DNA from: Selenomonadales bacterium
GTDB taxonomy: Bacteria; Bacillota; Clostridia; Christensenellales; QALW01
Length of the DNA stretch: 64,000 bases
Assembly: GCA_003150515.1 (NCBI GenBank)
Contig: QALW01000022.1
Coordinates: forward strand, 1 to 64,000
Reading direction: 5' to 3'
How positions within the stretch are numbered: the first letter of the stretch is position 1; the number at the start of each line of letters is the position of its first letter. Position numbers and translations under genes: made by a program. The notes under the pieces were generated by a model. The model did not search any database, was not told the origin of the DNA, and worked only from the letters and a program-made list of their open reading frames with translations. Of the stretch, positions 17,623 through 25,318 are shown piece after piece.

Positions 17623-18490
17623 TTTTTTCGCCCTCCTTTCCCTGTTTTAAATGCCGCAGAATATTGTCTCTGAGCCGGCTGACGGGCTTTTGAGGCTGGG
17701 CGTATATTTGCTCGAGCAGCTCGCGCAGGGCGCGGGAATCCAGGTATCTATGCAGATTGCCTTCTTTTGCGTAGGAAATTACGCCCGTTTCTTCCGAAAC
17801 CACTATTATTATGGCGTCCGAGCGTTCGCTCATGCCCAACGCCGCGCGATGCCTGGTGCCCAGCTTGCGGTCAATCAGAATGTTGTCTGAAAGAGGCAAA
17901 AAGCAGCCCGCGGCTACTACCCGGTTGTCTTTTACAATCATTGCGCCGTCATGCAAAGGAGTGTTGGGCTCGAAAATGTTTTCCAGCAGCATAGCTGAAA
18001 TAACGGCGTCCACCGTCGTGCCTGTCCGTATAACGTCTGTAAGGTCGGAATTTTGAGAAATCACTATTAAAGCGCCTACCTTGCGTTTAGAGAGGCTTTG
18101 AATGGCGCGGATCATTTCATCAATGCAGAGGGCGTTGTCCTCTTTATGCTTTTCAGCCTTCGGATCAAAAAAGGTGCCCCGGCCAAGCTGTTCAAGCACT
18201 CTGCGCAGTTCGGGCTGAAATAATATAACGGCTATAAGCACGCCCCATTGCAAAAGCATGGAAAGCAGCCAGCTTATAACGGATAAGCGCAGCCATGAAG
18301 TTATAACCGCTATTATAATCACAATTCCCAGCCCTTTAAGCACCTGCCGGGCGCGGGTTTCTTTAGTTATACGGAGAATTAAATAAATAATTATCGTAAC
18401 GATAATTATATCCAGAATATCAAGCAATCCAATACTTGCCGTAAACACAGCGGCTAAGTCGTTGTAGAGATTGATGAAGAATTCTTTCAT
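17612..18490 (-). CDS. cdaA: Diadenylate cyclase (c-di-AMP synthase), membrane type
   Basis: 292 residues from the ATG at 18490, preceded by AGGGAGG; a TTG one codon upstream is less likely. Three N-terminal transmembrane helices are followed by a DAC domain with both catalytic motifs, LHDGAMIV and GTRHRAALG. It makes the second messenger c-di-AMP from two ATP, controlling potassium, osmotic and wall homeostasis. The C-terminus (PVSRLRDNILRHLKQG) is basic and overlaps cdaR. Confidence 0.95.
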   Translation of the reverse strand: MKEFFINLYNDLAAVFTASIGLLDILDIIIVTIIIYLILRITKETRARQVLKGLGIVIIIAVITSWLRLSVISWLLSMLLQWGVLIAVILFQPELRRVLEQLGRGTFFDPKAEKHKEDNALCIDEMIRAIQSLSKRKVGALIVISQNSDLTDVIRTGTTVDAVISAMLLENIFEPNTPLHDGAMIVKDNRVVAAGCFLPLSDNILIDRKLGTRHRAALGMSERSDAIIIVVSEETGVISYAKEGNLHRYLDSRALRELLEQIYAQPQKPVSRLRDNILRHLKQGKEGEKNER

Positions 18491-18836
18491 CAAACGCCTC
18501 CCTGCCTAGAGCGCAAAAAACACCCGAAATATAAGTCTGTAATTACTGCTGAAATATTATATCATATTTAACGATTATAATAAAGTCTTAAATATGAAAT
18601 TAAAAATAAATTAAAAAAATTTTTGTTTGCGCCCGTAACAAGAGCAAAATGGTGTTATAATAAAAGAACAGTAATCGGACGCTGATTTTTTTCAGGGAGC
18701 ATTTTTTAGCTTTAAAGGCGCCGCTGTTTATAAAGCGGGGCGTTTTTCGGCGCGCGTCCTGGAGCGTATGCGGCGCGCGGTTATAATTGGAACGCGTTGC
18801 GCCCCGATTGTATCGGCAATAGAAGGAGAGAGCAAA
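18491..18836. other. 346-base divergent intergenic region with a terminator-like hairpin
   Basis: Between cdaA and the P-loop gene. TATAAT occurs at 18656-18661 with no good -35. At 18719-18747 CGCCGCT pairs with AGCGGGGCG and is followed by TTTTT, which could act as an attenuator in the leader of the P-loop gene. Further GC-rich palindromic pieces (CGGCGCGCG) follow up to 18780. No known riboswitch class was recognised. Confidence 0.4.
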
Positions 18837-19523
18837 ATGAAAGACAGAATTATTATTTTTTGCGGCAATTATGGAAGCGGCAAAACGGAAATTGCCTTGA
18901 ATACGGCGCTTAAACTGCGTTCGGACGGATTTAAAACCGCGCTTGTGGATTTGGATATAGTTAATCCTTATTTCCGCTCCAGCGAGCATGGACAGATGCT
19001 CGCAGAGCATGGAATCCGCCTGATTGCGCCGACATTTGCGGGTACGACGGTAGACGTGCCCGCTCTTCCGGCCGAAGTGCAGACTATTTTTGCCAATAAG
19101 GAGGAAAGGGTAGTTATAGACGTAGGAGGAGACGATACCGGCGCTACGGCCCTGGGCAGATATTATTCCTATCTTAAACAGGAGAGCGTCTGCGTATATA
19201 TGGTTATAAACGCGCGCAGGCCTTTTTCGCGCGGCGTAAACGAGCTTATGGAAATGTATAATAATATAAGGAACAAAGGGCGCATAAAAATAGATTATTT
19301 CATCAACAACACCAATATGGCGCGCAGGACTGAGGCTGAGGACATATATTTCGGAAAGGAAATAATTGACCAATTATCCGCCCTTACGGGCGTGCCCGTC
19401 CGATATGTGGCGGGCGAGCAGGGCGTGCTTGAGCAATTAACGGGGATAAGCGAGGAGAAATTACCTATAAAAATATTCATGCGTCCCGATTGGCTGGACG
19501 AAACGGCGGACGACCAGATATAG
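18837..19523 (+). CDS. P-loop ATPase of the MinD/ParA/CobQ type next to KOR genes
   Basis: 228 residues from the ATG at 18837, chosen for AAGGAGAGAG upstream. Walker A is GNYGSGKTE, and VDLDIVNPYFRSSEHG and VVIDVGGDDTGA follow at the positions used by deviant-Walker ATPases. Proteins of this type usually precede clostridial 2-oxoacid:ferredoxin oxidoreductase operons, as here, but have no proven job; cofactor or cluster maturation of the complex is a guess. It is separated from korD by a MITE-like insertion at 19526-19697. Confidence 0.7.
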   Translation: MKDRIIIFCGNYGSGKTEIALNTALKLRSDGFKTALVDLDIVNPYFRSSEHGQMLAEHGIRLIAPTFAGTTVDVPALPAEVQTIFANKEERVVIDVGGDDTGATALGRYYSYLKQESVCVYMVINARRPFSRGVNELMEMYNNIRNKGRIKIDYFINNTNMARRTEAEDIYFGKEIIDQLSALTGVPVRYVAGEQGVLEQLTGISEEKLPIKIFMRPDWLDETADDQI

Positions 19524-19525
19524 CA

Positions 19526-19697
19526 TAGGAAATATAATTCAAAAAGAATGCGCTTTTGCAGGCATGAAGCCGCTCCGTTGCCGCGCGGTTTAAAAACGCC
19601 CCGGGATATTTTTAAAGAAGGCGGCGCGGCAAAACGGAAAAAAGGGCTTCTCAGCGGCGCGCTGCGCTTTAAATTGTATTGTCTGGACGGCTTAAAT
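19526..19697. mobile_element. MITE-like repeat, short degenerate copy
   Basis: The right end TTAAATTGTATTGTCTGG (about 19677-19694) is the inverse of the family terminus GACAATACAAT. The left end GGAAATATAATTCAAAAAGA and the inner GCGCTTTTGCAGG match the other terminus. About 170 bp, so internally deleted against the 272-bp copy at 24078. It lies between the P-loop gene and korD and encodes nothing. Confidence 0.65.
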
Positions 19698-19776
19698 TCC
19701 CAGCCGAAACAGTTTGACGAATGCACTCGCATTATATATAATATTATGAAATATATTAAGCAAAGGGGCGATTAAT

Positions 19777-19980
19777 TTGGCTAAGGTAACATTTAACAAA
19801 GAAGCCTGCAAGGGCTGCCTTTTGTGTGTGGAATCCTGCCCCAAGCGTATTATTGCGCTGTCCAAGGGGATTAATTCCAAGGGCTATAATTACGTCGAGG
19901 TCAAGGAACAGGATAAATGCATAGGATGCGCTTCGTGCGCAAGAATGTGTCCCGACTGCGTTATAACTGTAGAAAGGTAG
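19777..19980 (+). CDS. korD: 2-oxoacid:ferredoxin oxidoreductase, ferredoxin-like delta subunit
   Basis: 67 residues. Two [4Fe-4S] motifs, CKGCLLCVESCP and CIGCASCARMCP, pass electrons from the TPP site to free ferredoxin. The start is TTG at 19777 after AAAGGGGCG; no ATG fits the family N-terminus. First of four tightly packed subunit genes in the order delta-alpha-beta-gamma. Confidence 0.88.
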   Translation: MAKVTFNKEACKGCLLCVESCPKRIIALSKGINSKGYNYVEVKEQDKCIGCASCARMCPDCVITVER

Positions 19981-19990
19981 GGTGGCATTA

Positions 19991-21043
19991 ATGAAGCATT
20001 TAATGAAGGGCAACGAGGCTATAGCCGAGGCTGCCATAAAGGCGGGGTGCCGGTTTTTCTTCGGCTATCCGATTACTCCGCAGAACCAGATACCTGAATA
20101 TATGTCCAAGCGCATGCCTGAAATAGGCGGCTGCTTTTTGCAGGCTGAAAGCGAGGTAGCGGCTATTAATATGGTTTACGGCGCTTCGGGAGCGGGGGCC
20201 AGGGTTATGACCAGCTCCTCCAGCCCTGGAATAAGCCTTAAGCAGGAGGGTATTTCCTATATGGCCTGCGCCGAGCTTCCGGCGGTTATTGTAAATATGG
20301 TGCGCGGAGGCCCGGGCCTGGGCAGCATTCAGCCCGCTCAAAGCGATTATTTCCAGATGACTAAAGGCGGCGGGCACGGAGATTATAAGCTCATAGTTTT
20401 TGCGCCCGATTCTGTGCAGGAAGCGGTTGATCTTACATATTCGGCTTTTGATACGGCGGATAAATACCGCACTCCTGTGGTTATATTGGGAGACGGCATG
20501 ATAGGCCAGATGATGGAGCCTGTAGAGATGCCTGAGGAAATTGCGGAGCTGCCTGAAAAGCCCTGGGCTACGACCGGCTGCGCCAAAGGGGAGCGCCGCA
20601 TTATAAACAGCCTGTATATTGAGCCGGACGTTATGGAAAAGGTGAATTTGAGGCTGCAGGAAAAATATAATACCATTGCCAGGAACGAGACGCGCTGGGA
20701 AGAATATTTTATGGAGGACGCCGAGATGGTTATTACGGCCTACGGCACTACGGCGCGCATAGCTAAGAAGAGCATTAAGGAATTGCGCAAGGCAGGCGTT
20801 AAGGCCGGCTTAATTCGGCCCATAACCCTTTGGCCTTTCCCGGCCGAGGCCATCAATAAGGCGGCGGCGCGGGCCAAGGCTTTCCTGACCGTGGAAATGA
20901 GCTGCGGGCAGATGGTTGAGGATGTCCGCCTGGCAGTAAACGGCCAAGCGCCCGTTGAATTTTTCGGACGCGCGGGTGGAATGATTCCTAGCTGGAAAGA
21001 AATATATGCTGCGGCAGAAAAAGCGCTGGGAGGTGTGAAATAA
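19991..21043 (+). CDS. korA: 2-oxoacid:ferredoxin oxidoreductase, alpha subunit (VorB/KorA type)
   Basis: 350 residues from the ATG at 19991; a GTG at 19982 would add three residues, but AGGGTGG is better placed for the ATG. The N-terminal pyrimidine-binding fold (GYPITPQNQIPE, AESEVAAINMVYGASGAGAR) binds TPP with the beta subunit, and the C-terminal half (VITAYGTTARIAK) is the transketolase-C-like domain. The complex oxidatively decarboxylates a 2-oxoacid to an acyl-CoA with reduction of ferredoxin. Whether the substrate is 2-oxoglutarate or a branched-chain 2-oxoacid (Vor) cannot be told from sequence. Confidence 0.9.
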   Translation: MKHLMKGNEAIAEAAIKAGCRFFFGYPITPQNQIPEYMSKRMPEIGGCFLQAESEVAAINMVYGASGAGARVMTSSSSPGISLKQEGISYMACAELPAVIVNMVRGGPGLGSIQPAQSDYFQMTKGGGHGDYKLIVFAPDSVQEAVDLTYSAFDTADKYRTPVVILGDGMIGQMMEPVEMPEEIAELPEKPWATTGCAKGERRIINSLYIEPDVMEKVNLRLQEKYNTIARNETRWEEYFMEDAEMVITAYGTTARIAKKSIKELRKAGVKAGLIRPITLWPFPAEAINKAAARAKAFLTVEMSCGQMVEDVRLAVNGQAPVEFFGRAGGMIPSWKEIYAAAEKALGGVK

Positions 21044-21789
21044 TGGCTGTAGTTTTTAAAAAGACTTCAATGCTTACGGACGTGCCCTTTCATTACTGTC
21101 CTGGGTGCACTCACGGTATTATCCACCGTCTGGTTGCCGAATCCCTGGAGGAATTGGGCGTGGGCCAGAAGGCCATAGGGGTTGCGCCCGTTGGCTGCGC
21201 AGTATTCGCCTATAATTATTTTAACTGCGATATGCATGAAGCGGCGCATGGACGCGCGCCGGCGGTTGCTACCGGCATTAAGCGGGCGAGGCCGGAAAAC
21301 GTGGTGTTTACCTATCAGGGAGACGGCGATTTGGCCTCTATTGGCACTGCCGAGATAGTACACGCGGCCACCAGGGGCGAAAAATTCACTACCATATTTG
21401 TGAATAACGCCATTTACGGCATGACGGGCGGTCAGATGGCGCCTACTACTCTGCCGGGGCAGGTTACGACTACTTCTCCTTACGGCAGGGATACAAACCA
21501 TTGCGGATACCCTGTGCGCGTAAGCGAAATGCTGGCCACTCTGAAGGGCGCTTATTATATTGAGCGCGTATCGGTGAATAACGTTAAAAATGTTGTCGCC
21601 GCGAAGAAAGCAATTAAAAAGGCTTTTGAATATCAGCTTGAGGGCAAGGGTTTCTGTTTGGTGGAGGTGCTTTCGACATGCCCAACCAACTGGGGCCTTA
21701 CGCCTATCGAGGCCTTAAAATGGCTGGATGAGAATATGATACCCTATTACCCGCTGGGAGTTTATAAGGACGAGGGGGCGCAGAAATAA
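21043..21789 (+). CDS. korB: 2-oxoacid:ferredoxin oxidoreductase, beta subunit (TPP-binding)
   Basis: 248 residues. The TPP/Mg motif is GDGDLASIGTAEI ending in NNAIYGMTGGQ, and the N-terminal CPGC is a likely cluster or structural cysteine pair. It carries the diphosphate side of the cofactor and pairs with KorA. The stop and start codons of korA and korB overlap by 1 base (TAATG), so translation is coupled. Confidence 0.92.
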   Translation: MAVVFKKTSMLTDVPFHYCPGCTHGIIHRLVAESLEELGVGQKAIGVAPVGCAVFAYNYFNCDMHEAAHGRAPAVATGIKRARPENVVFTYQGDGDLASIGTAEIVHAATRGEKFTTIFVNNAIYGMTGGQMAPTTLPGQVTTTSPYGRDTNHCGYPVRVSEMLATLKGAYYIERVSVNNVKNVVAAKKAIKKAFEYQLEGKGFCLVEVLSTCPTNWGLTPIEALKWLDENMIPYYPLGVYKDEGAQK

Positions 21790-22325
21790 TGACTCATGAA
21801 ATTATTATCGCCGGTTTTGGCGGGCAGGGCGTGCTTTCTATGGGACAGCTTTTAGTGCGCGCCGGCCTGAACGAAGGCAAGGAAGTTTCCTGGCTGCCCA
21901 GCTACGGGCCTGAGATGCGCGGAGGCGCGGCAAACTGTTCTGTTATTATTTCGGACGAGCCGGTGGTGGCGCCCATTGTTACGGACGCTTCCTGCTTAAT
22001 GGCTATGAACAGGCCGTCCCTGGAAAAGTTTGCGGGCAGCGTGGTGCCCGGCGGACTGGTGCTGGTGAACAGCTCTCTTATAGATATCAAAGTGGAGAGA
22101 ACGGACGTTACAGTATACTATATTCCATGCAACGATCTGGCTAATGAACTGGGCAACGCTAAAGTTGCGGGCAATATAATGCTGGGCGCGTTTCTGGCGG
22201 CGACTAATGCGGTGCAGCCGGAGCATGTAGAAGCCAGCCTGGAATACGTTTTCAAGAAAAAGCAGCATCTTATAGAGCTTAATAAAAAGGCCATTGAGGC
22301 GGGAGAAAAGACTATTAAGGGCTGA
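21789..22325 (+). CDS. korC: 2-oxoacid:ferredoxin oxidoreductase, gamma subunit
   Basis: 178 residues with the opening IIIAGFGGQGVLSMGQLLVRAG and SYGPEMRGGAANCSV, both diagnostic of the gamma domain that contacts CoA. It starts on the last base of the korB stop codon. Last gene of the operon, followed by a strong terminator. Confidence 0.92.
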   Translation: MTHEIIIAGFGGQGVLSMGQLLVRAGLNEGKEVSWLPSYGPEMRGGAANCSVIISDEPVVAPIVTDASCLMAMNRPSLEKFAGSVVPGGLVLVNSSLIDIKVERTDVTVYYIPCNDLANELGNAKVAGNIMLGAFLAATNAVQPEHVEASLEYVFKKKQHLIELNKKAIEAGEKTIKG

Positions 22326-22341
22326 TTGCCTGATAAAAAGC

Positions 22342-22386
22342 GGCGCGGAATAAGCGGCATATAAAGCCGCGCTCCGCGCCCTTTTT
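22342..22386 (+). terminator. Terminator of the kor operon
   Basis: GGCGCGG (22342-22348) pairs with CCGCGCC (22374-22380), GCGGC with GCCGC inside it, and CTTTTT follows. Confidence 0.85.
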
Positions 22387-22426
22387 AATATTATTTGAGA
22401 GTTGCAGGAGAGGCTGAGAATTGCAG

Positions 22427-22602
22427 GGGGCGCCCCGCCCTTTTAATGTGGGCGCGCGAATAAAAGCCGTTTCTAAATGCTTTGTCGCATTAAATGCGAA
22501 ATGCTGTTCTTTGGGGCTTTATACAGGCGCCCGCTCCTTGCCCTGCGGGCGGCGGAGCTATATAAGCCCGCCGCCTTAACGGCGGCCTGCCCGCGCCCCT
22601 GC
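22427..22602. repeat. Left inverted-repeat arm of the regulator cassette
   Basis: Two blocks recur in inverted order at 23560-23735. Block A (22427-22455, GGGGCGCCCCGCCC then TTTTAATGTGGGCGC) matches 23707-23735 perfectly over 29 bases. Block B (22527-22602) matches 23560-23637 with only a few differences. Both blocks can also fold by themselves (GCCGCCTTAACGGCGGC in B). The 70 bases between them are not conserved. Confidence 0.85.
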
Positions 22603-22629
22603 GTTCTCCGATGCTGGATATTTTGGAAG

Positions 22630-22854
22630 CTAATTAAGCAAATCTTCATAGCTTACTTTTAATACTTCTTTTATAACCTTCAATTCGTCTATATATATGT
22701 GACGCTGTCCAACCTCAATTTTCGCCAAAGCGCTTCGCGTAATATCGCAGTTTTTAACTTGCAGCATTGACGCAAGTTCATCTTGAGTTATTTCTTTTTT
22801 TGCCCGAATGCTTCTTATTTTATTTCCAACAATTTTTTCATAATCTCTGTTCAT
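22630..22854 (-). CDS. XRE-like helix-turn-helix regulator
   Basis: 74 residues, one HTH_3 domain: IRSIRAKKEITQDELASML then ITRSALAKIEVGQR, where the second helix and ARxxLxKIExGxR form the DNA-binding unit. It is about half identical to the neighbouring gene at 22920, so the pair arose by duplication. Codons are AT-rich compared with flanking genes. The start ATG at 22854 has an upstream AGGAGC. Phage-type repressors have this size; the target is probably the divergent operator at 23237. Confidence 0.8.
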   Translation of the reverse strand: MNRDYEKIVGNKIRSIRAKKEITQDELASMLQVKNCDITRSALAKIEVGQRHIYIDELKVIKEVLKVSYEDLLN

Positions 22855-22919
22855 TATGATGCTCCTGTCTGCAATTAATCTTTTTGTTATCGTAACATTA
22901 GAATTTCCTTAAATTGCGC

Positions 22920-23177
22920 CTATATGAGTGCAGAAAGGTCATTTTCCGGCGTTTCTTCAAAAAAAACCTCGTAATTTACTTTGAAAATTTCTTTAAAGAG
23001 TTTAAGCTCATGCAGATAGAGATTTCTTTGGCCTACTTCGATTTTTGCTAAAGCACTTCTTGTTAAGGTGCTGTTGCACAACTGTAATTTTGCAATTAAA
23101 TCTTTTTGATCCAAATTATGTTCCTCTCTGAGTCTCTTAATGTTTTGGCCAACGGCTCTGTTAAAATCCTTATTCAT
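22920..23177 (-). CDS. XRE-like helix-turn-helix regulator, paralogue
   Basis: 85 residues from the ATG at 23177, chosen because AGGAGC lies 6 bases upstream; the frame could extend 8 codons but without a site. HTH region LREEHNLDQKDLIAKLQL and LTRSALAKIEVGQR, with an acidic tail EETPENDLSALI that the downstream paralogue lacks. It is divergent from the AbrB-like gene at 23282, sharing a 104-base promoter region. TTGCGCCTATATGAGTGCAG at its 3' end resembles the operator half-sites, perhaps controlling the second gene separately. Confidence 0.82.
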   Translation of the reverse strand: MNKDFNRAVGQNIKRLREEHNLDQKDLIAKLQLCNSTLTRSALAKIEVGQRNLYLHELKLFKEIFKVNYEVFFEETPENDLSALI

Positions 23178-23236
23178 AATCTTGCTCCTATTTGGGTACA
23201 AATTTTGCTTGATAGTATCACTAAATAGTGCTATAA

Positions 23237-23256
23237 TTGCACCTATACAGGTGCAA
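23237..23256. promoter_or_regulatory. Palindromic operator between divergent regulators
   Basis: TTGCACCTATACAGGTGCAA: 8-bp arms TTGCACCT/AGGTGCAA around ATAC. It lies 25 bases before the AbrB-like start and 59 bases before the XRE start, a position suited to shared control by the XRE dimer. CTATAATT just upstream may be the -10 of the plus-strand gene. Confidence 0.7.
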
Positions 23257-23281
23257 ATGAAAAATTTTTATGAGGTGCGTC

Positions 23282-23533
23282 ATGAAAAGGTCTTCAGAAA
23301 TGTATTGTGAAACTGAAATCAACGAGGTAAGAGTTACTTTATCAAATAACATAGAACTGACCGTAACGCGGAATAAAATTTATATAAGAAAGGTGTACCC
23401 GCATTGTGATTTTTGCGGCAGTATTGCAGATTTAATAGTTTTGAATAATCATAGAATTTGTAAGAGATGCCGTGACAGAATAATCAGCGCTCAAGCCGGT
23501 GACGTTTTGTATCCGATAAGCTATGATAAGTAG
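23282..23533 (+). CDS. AbrB-like protein with C-terminal zinc ribbon
   Basis: 83 residues from the ATG at 23282 after GAGGTG. The C-terminal half, KIYIRKVYPHCDFCGS then HRICKRCRDRI, matches the end of clostridial AbrB/SpoVT-type regulators (strand ...LKKY.P.CIFCG..., then C..C). The N-terminal half keeps only part of the swapped-hairpin DNA-binding fold, so it may bind DNA differently or serve as an antirepressor of the divergent XRE proteins. AT-rich and unlike its chromosomal neighbours. Confidence 0.6.
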   Translation: MKRSSEMYCETEINEVRVTLSNNIELTVTRNKIYIRKVYPHCDFCGSIADLIVLNNHRICKRCRDRIISAQAGDVLYPISYDK

Positions 23534-23559
23534 GGTGTTGAGAAAAGGTTTGGGCTATT

Positions 23560-23735
23560 GCAGGGGGCGCGGGCAGGCCGCCGTTAAGGCGGCGGGCTTA
23601 TATGGCTCCGCGGCCCCGCAGGGCAAGGAGCGGGCGCTGAGCTGAAGGTTTTAGACTGGATTAGTAATTTAATTTTAAAGCACCTGTAGAAATGCATAGG
23701 CTGGCAGCGCCCACATTAAAAGGGCGGGGCGCCCC
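23560..23735. repeat. Right inverted-repeat arm of the regulator cassette
   Basis: Inverse of the left arm: block B at 23560-23637 (GCAGGGGGCGCGGGCAGG...), then block A at 23707-23735. It lies 26 bases after the AbrB-like gene's stop and, by its hairpins, could also terminate that transcript. Confidence 0.85.
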
Positions 23736-24077
23736 AGCCCATATGCTGGATTTAGCTGTTTATCAAGTAATAGACGGTATTGCTGTATTTTGATGTGGAG
23801 ATTGATACTTAAGCTATACTCTCTCCAACCTCCGCCCCGCCTTCCCCTCTCAACTAAAAAGCGGCGTGTACAGGCGAAACGGCCGAAAAACGCGTTCCCT
23901 TGCGGGGCTGATTTGGGAAAAATTATGCTCCTGTATTTTGACGCCTGGAATGAAAGCCTAATGCTTTTATATCTCTTAGGCAAAGTCCGTTCAGAGGTTT
24001 CAGGCCGTTATCTGATTTTGCACGCTCCGCTTCTAATATATTAAGTCTTGGATGTCAAATTTGCTAATTACATTGTG
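23736..24077. other. Intergenic stretch without recognised content
   Basis: 342 bases between the cassette and the MITE. It has a few GC-rich patches around 23830-23910 but no convincing start, ribosome site or hairpin. Confidence 0.4.
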
Positions 24078-24349
24078 TAGACAATACAATCAGAGTACAA
24101 TGCGCCGCAGAGGGGGATAATTTTCCGTTTTGCTGCGTTGTCCGTCCTTGAAATACTCCAGTATTTCTGCGTCCTGCCGCCTTGAAAAGACGAAAAATCT
24201 CCCTCCTCTGCGGTCGAAGATTTTTGCGGAGAATGCCCGTTGACGGCGCAAGGCGCATGGATGAGGAGATATTGAGGTATTTTAGACCATGCAGTAAAGC
24301 GGACGTGTCATTCCCGCAAAAACGCATTGTACTTTAATTGTATTGTCTA
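24078..24349. mobile_element. Full-length MITE
   Basis: 272 bp. Terminal inverted repeats of 27 bp at 24078-24104 and 24323-24349 start TAGACAATACAAT and end CTAATTGTATTGTCTA-like, with only two mismatches between the ends. The outermost TA on each side may be the target duplication used by IS630/Tc1-type transposases. No transposase gene is inside, so it is non-autonomous. Copies or remnants are at 19526, 36185-36250, 36634, 52626 and 53999. Confidence 0.85.
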
Positions 24350-24385
24350 TCCGCGCTTTATAATGAGATTTTTCCAAACTTCGGC

Positions 24386-24414
24386 TTGTTAATTAAGGGA
24401 ATTTGGAGTATAAT
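24386..24414 (+). promoter_or_regulatory. Predicted sigma-A promoter of pgsA
   Basis: TTGTTA (24386-24391) and TATAAT (24409-24414) with a 17-base spacer, 37 bases before the pgsA start. It lies just outside the MITE. Confidence 0.6.
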
Positions 24415-24451
24415 ATATTCAGCGCTTTAAATTAAAGCGGAGATTACGGGC

Positions 24452-25057
24452 ATGCGCATAAGAACGCGGCCCGATAAAATTAAAGCCGGACGTATAAAAA
24501 TGCTTAAATTGATACCTAATATCATTACGGTTATAAGGCTGCTGCTTATACCTGTATTTATATTCTGTTTCTTTGCCTGTGAGGACAAGCGCATTGCTTT
24601 TTCAATCTTTGTCCTGGCGGAGCTGTCCGATTTGCTGGATGGATATCTGGCTCGCAGGCTGAACGCGGTGAGCAATTTCGGCAAGCTGTTTGATCCTTTG
24701 GCCGATAAGCTTCTTCAGGTTGCAGCCCTCGTTTGTCTCACTATTATTGGCTTTCTGCCTCTGGCCGCTGCGGTTATAATGGCGGCTAAGGAGCTGGTCA
24801 TGGTGATAGGCGGCTGGTATGTGCTGACTAAAATGGATAGGGTAGTATATTCAAATATGTTCGGCAAAATAGCCTCCTTCGTAATGAGCCTAGCTATAGC
24901 GCTTTGCTTTTTCCGGCAAAGCTGGTTTGCTTCCCCGGGCATGAGCCTGGCGCTTAATATTTTTATTTATTTTTCAGTTGCGCTAAGCGTGCTGGCTATG
25001 GTACAATACGGTATATTAAATATAATACGTCCGCTTAAGGAGAAAAAGCGGAAATAG
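24452..25057 (+). CDS. pgsA: CDP-diacylglycerol-glycerol-3-phosphate phosphatidyltransferase
   Basis: 201 residues with four to five hydrophobic helices and the complete CDP-alcohol phosphotransferase signature DLLDGYLARRLNAVSNFG followed by KLFDPLADK (D-x2-DG-x2-AR-x9-G-x3-D-x3-D). It makes phosphatidylglycerophosphate for anionic membrane lipids. Two starts are possible: 24452, with CGGAG upstream and chosen here, or 24500, which matches the usual family N-terminus (MLKLIPNIITVIRLLLIP) but has no clear ribosome site. Confidence 0.88.
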   Translation: MRIRTRPDKIKAGRIKMLKLIPNIITVIRLLLIPVFIFCFFACEDKRIAFSIFVLAELSDLLDGYLARRLNAVSNFGKLFDPLADKLLQVAALVCLTIIGFLPLAAAVIMAAKELVMVIGGWYVLTKMDRVVYSNMFGKIASFVMSLAIALCFFRQSWFASPGMSLALNIFIYFSVALSVLAMVQYGILNIIRPLKEKKRK

Positions 25058-25069
25058 GCAAATGCCGCT

Positions 25070-25300
25070 GTGAAGAAGAGGAGTAAGCCTTTTATTTGAC
25101 CTTAAGAGAGCGTCCGTTTGGTGCAAGGGCGCGGCAAAGGAGGCTGAAGGTCGCTTCTGAGCGGGCGGGGTGAATTTCTTAAAATCAGCCCTGCGCGGGC
25201 GCGCCCGTTAAAGCGCATCAAAGAGCCGTATGCGTTATGCGTGCGGAATTAAGGTGGTACCGCGGTTATCCGTCCTTTTAGTTAAGGACGGTTTTATTTT
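25070..25300 (+). promoter_or_regulatory. T-box leader for valS
   Basis: The conserved antiterminator sequence AAGGTGGTACCGCG is at 25251-25264 and a terminator (CCGTCCTT/AAGGACGG, then TTTTATTTT) at 25270-25300. Stem I shows the AGTA motif at 25082 and a specifier bulge GAAG-GTC at 25146-25152. GTC is a valine codon, so uncharged tRNA-Val should stabilize the antiterminator and switch on valS, agreeing with the gene downstream. Confidence 0.92.
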
Positions 25301-25318
25301 TATAGGAGGTTTTTAGAA

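Noticed and set aside
18600..19373. Long open frame on the minus strand opposite the P-loop gene
   Set aside because: It overlaps a clear P-loop ATPase gene, lacks a ribosome site and has no protein-like pattern.
24064..24327. Small minus-strand frame starting MRFCGND
   Set aside because: It lies within the MITE and its start is the repeat's terminal sequence.
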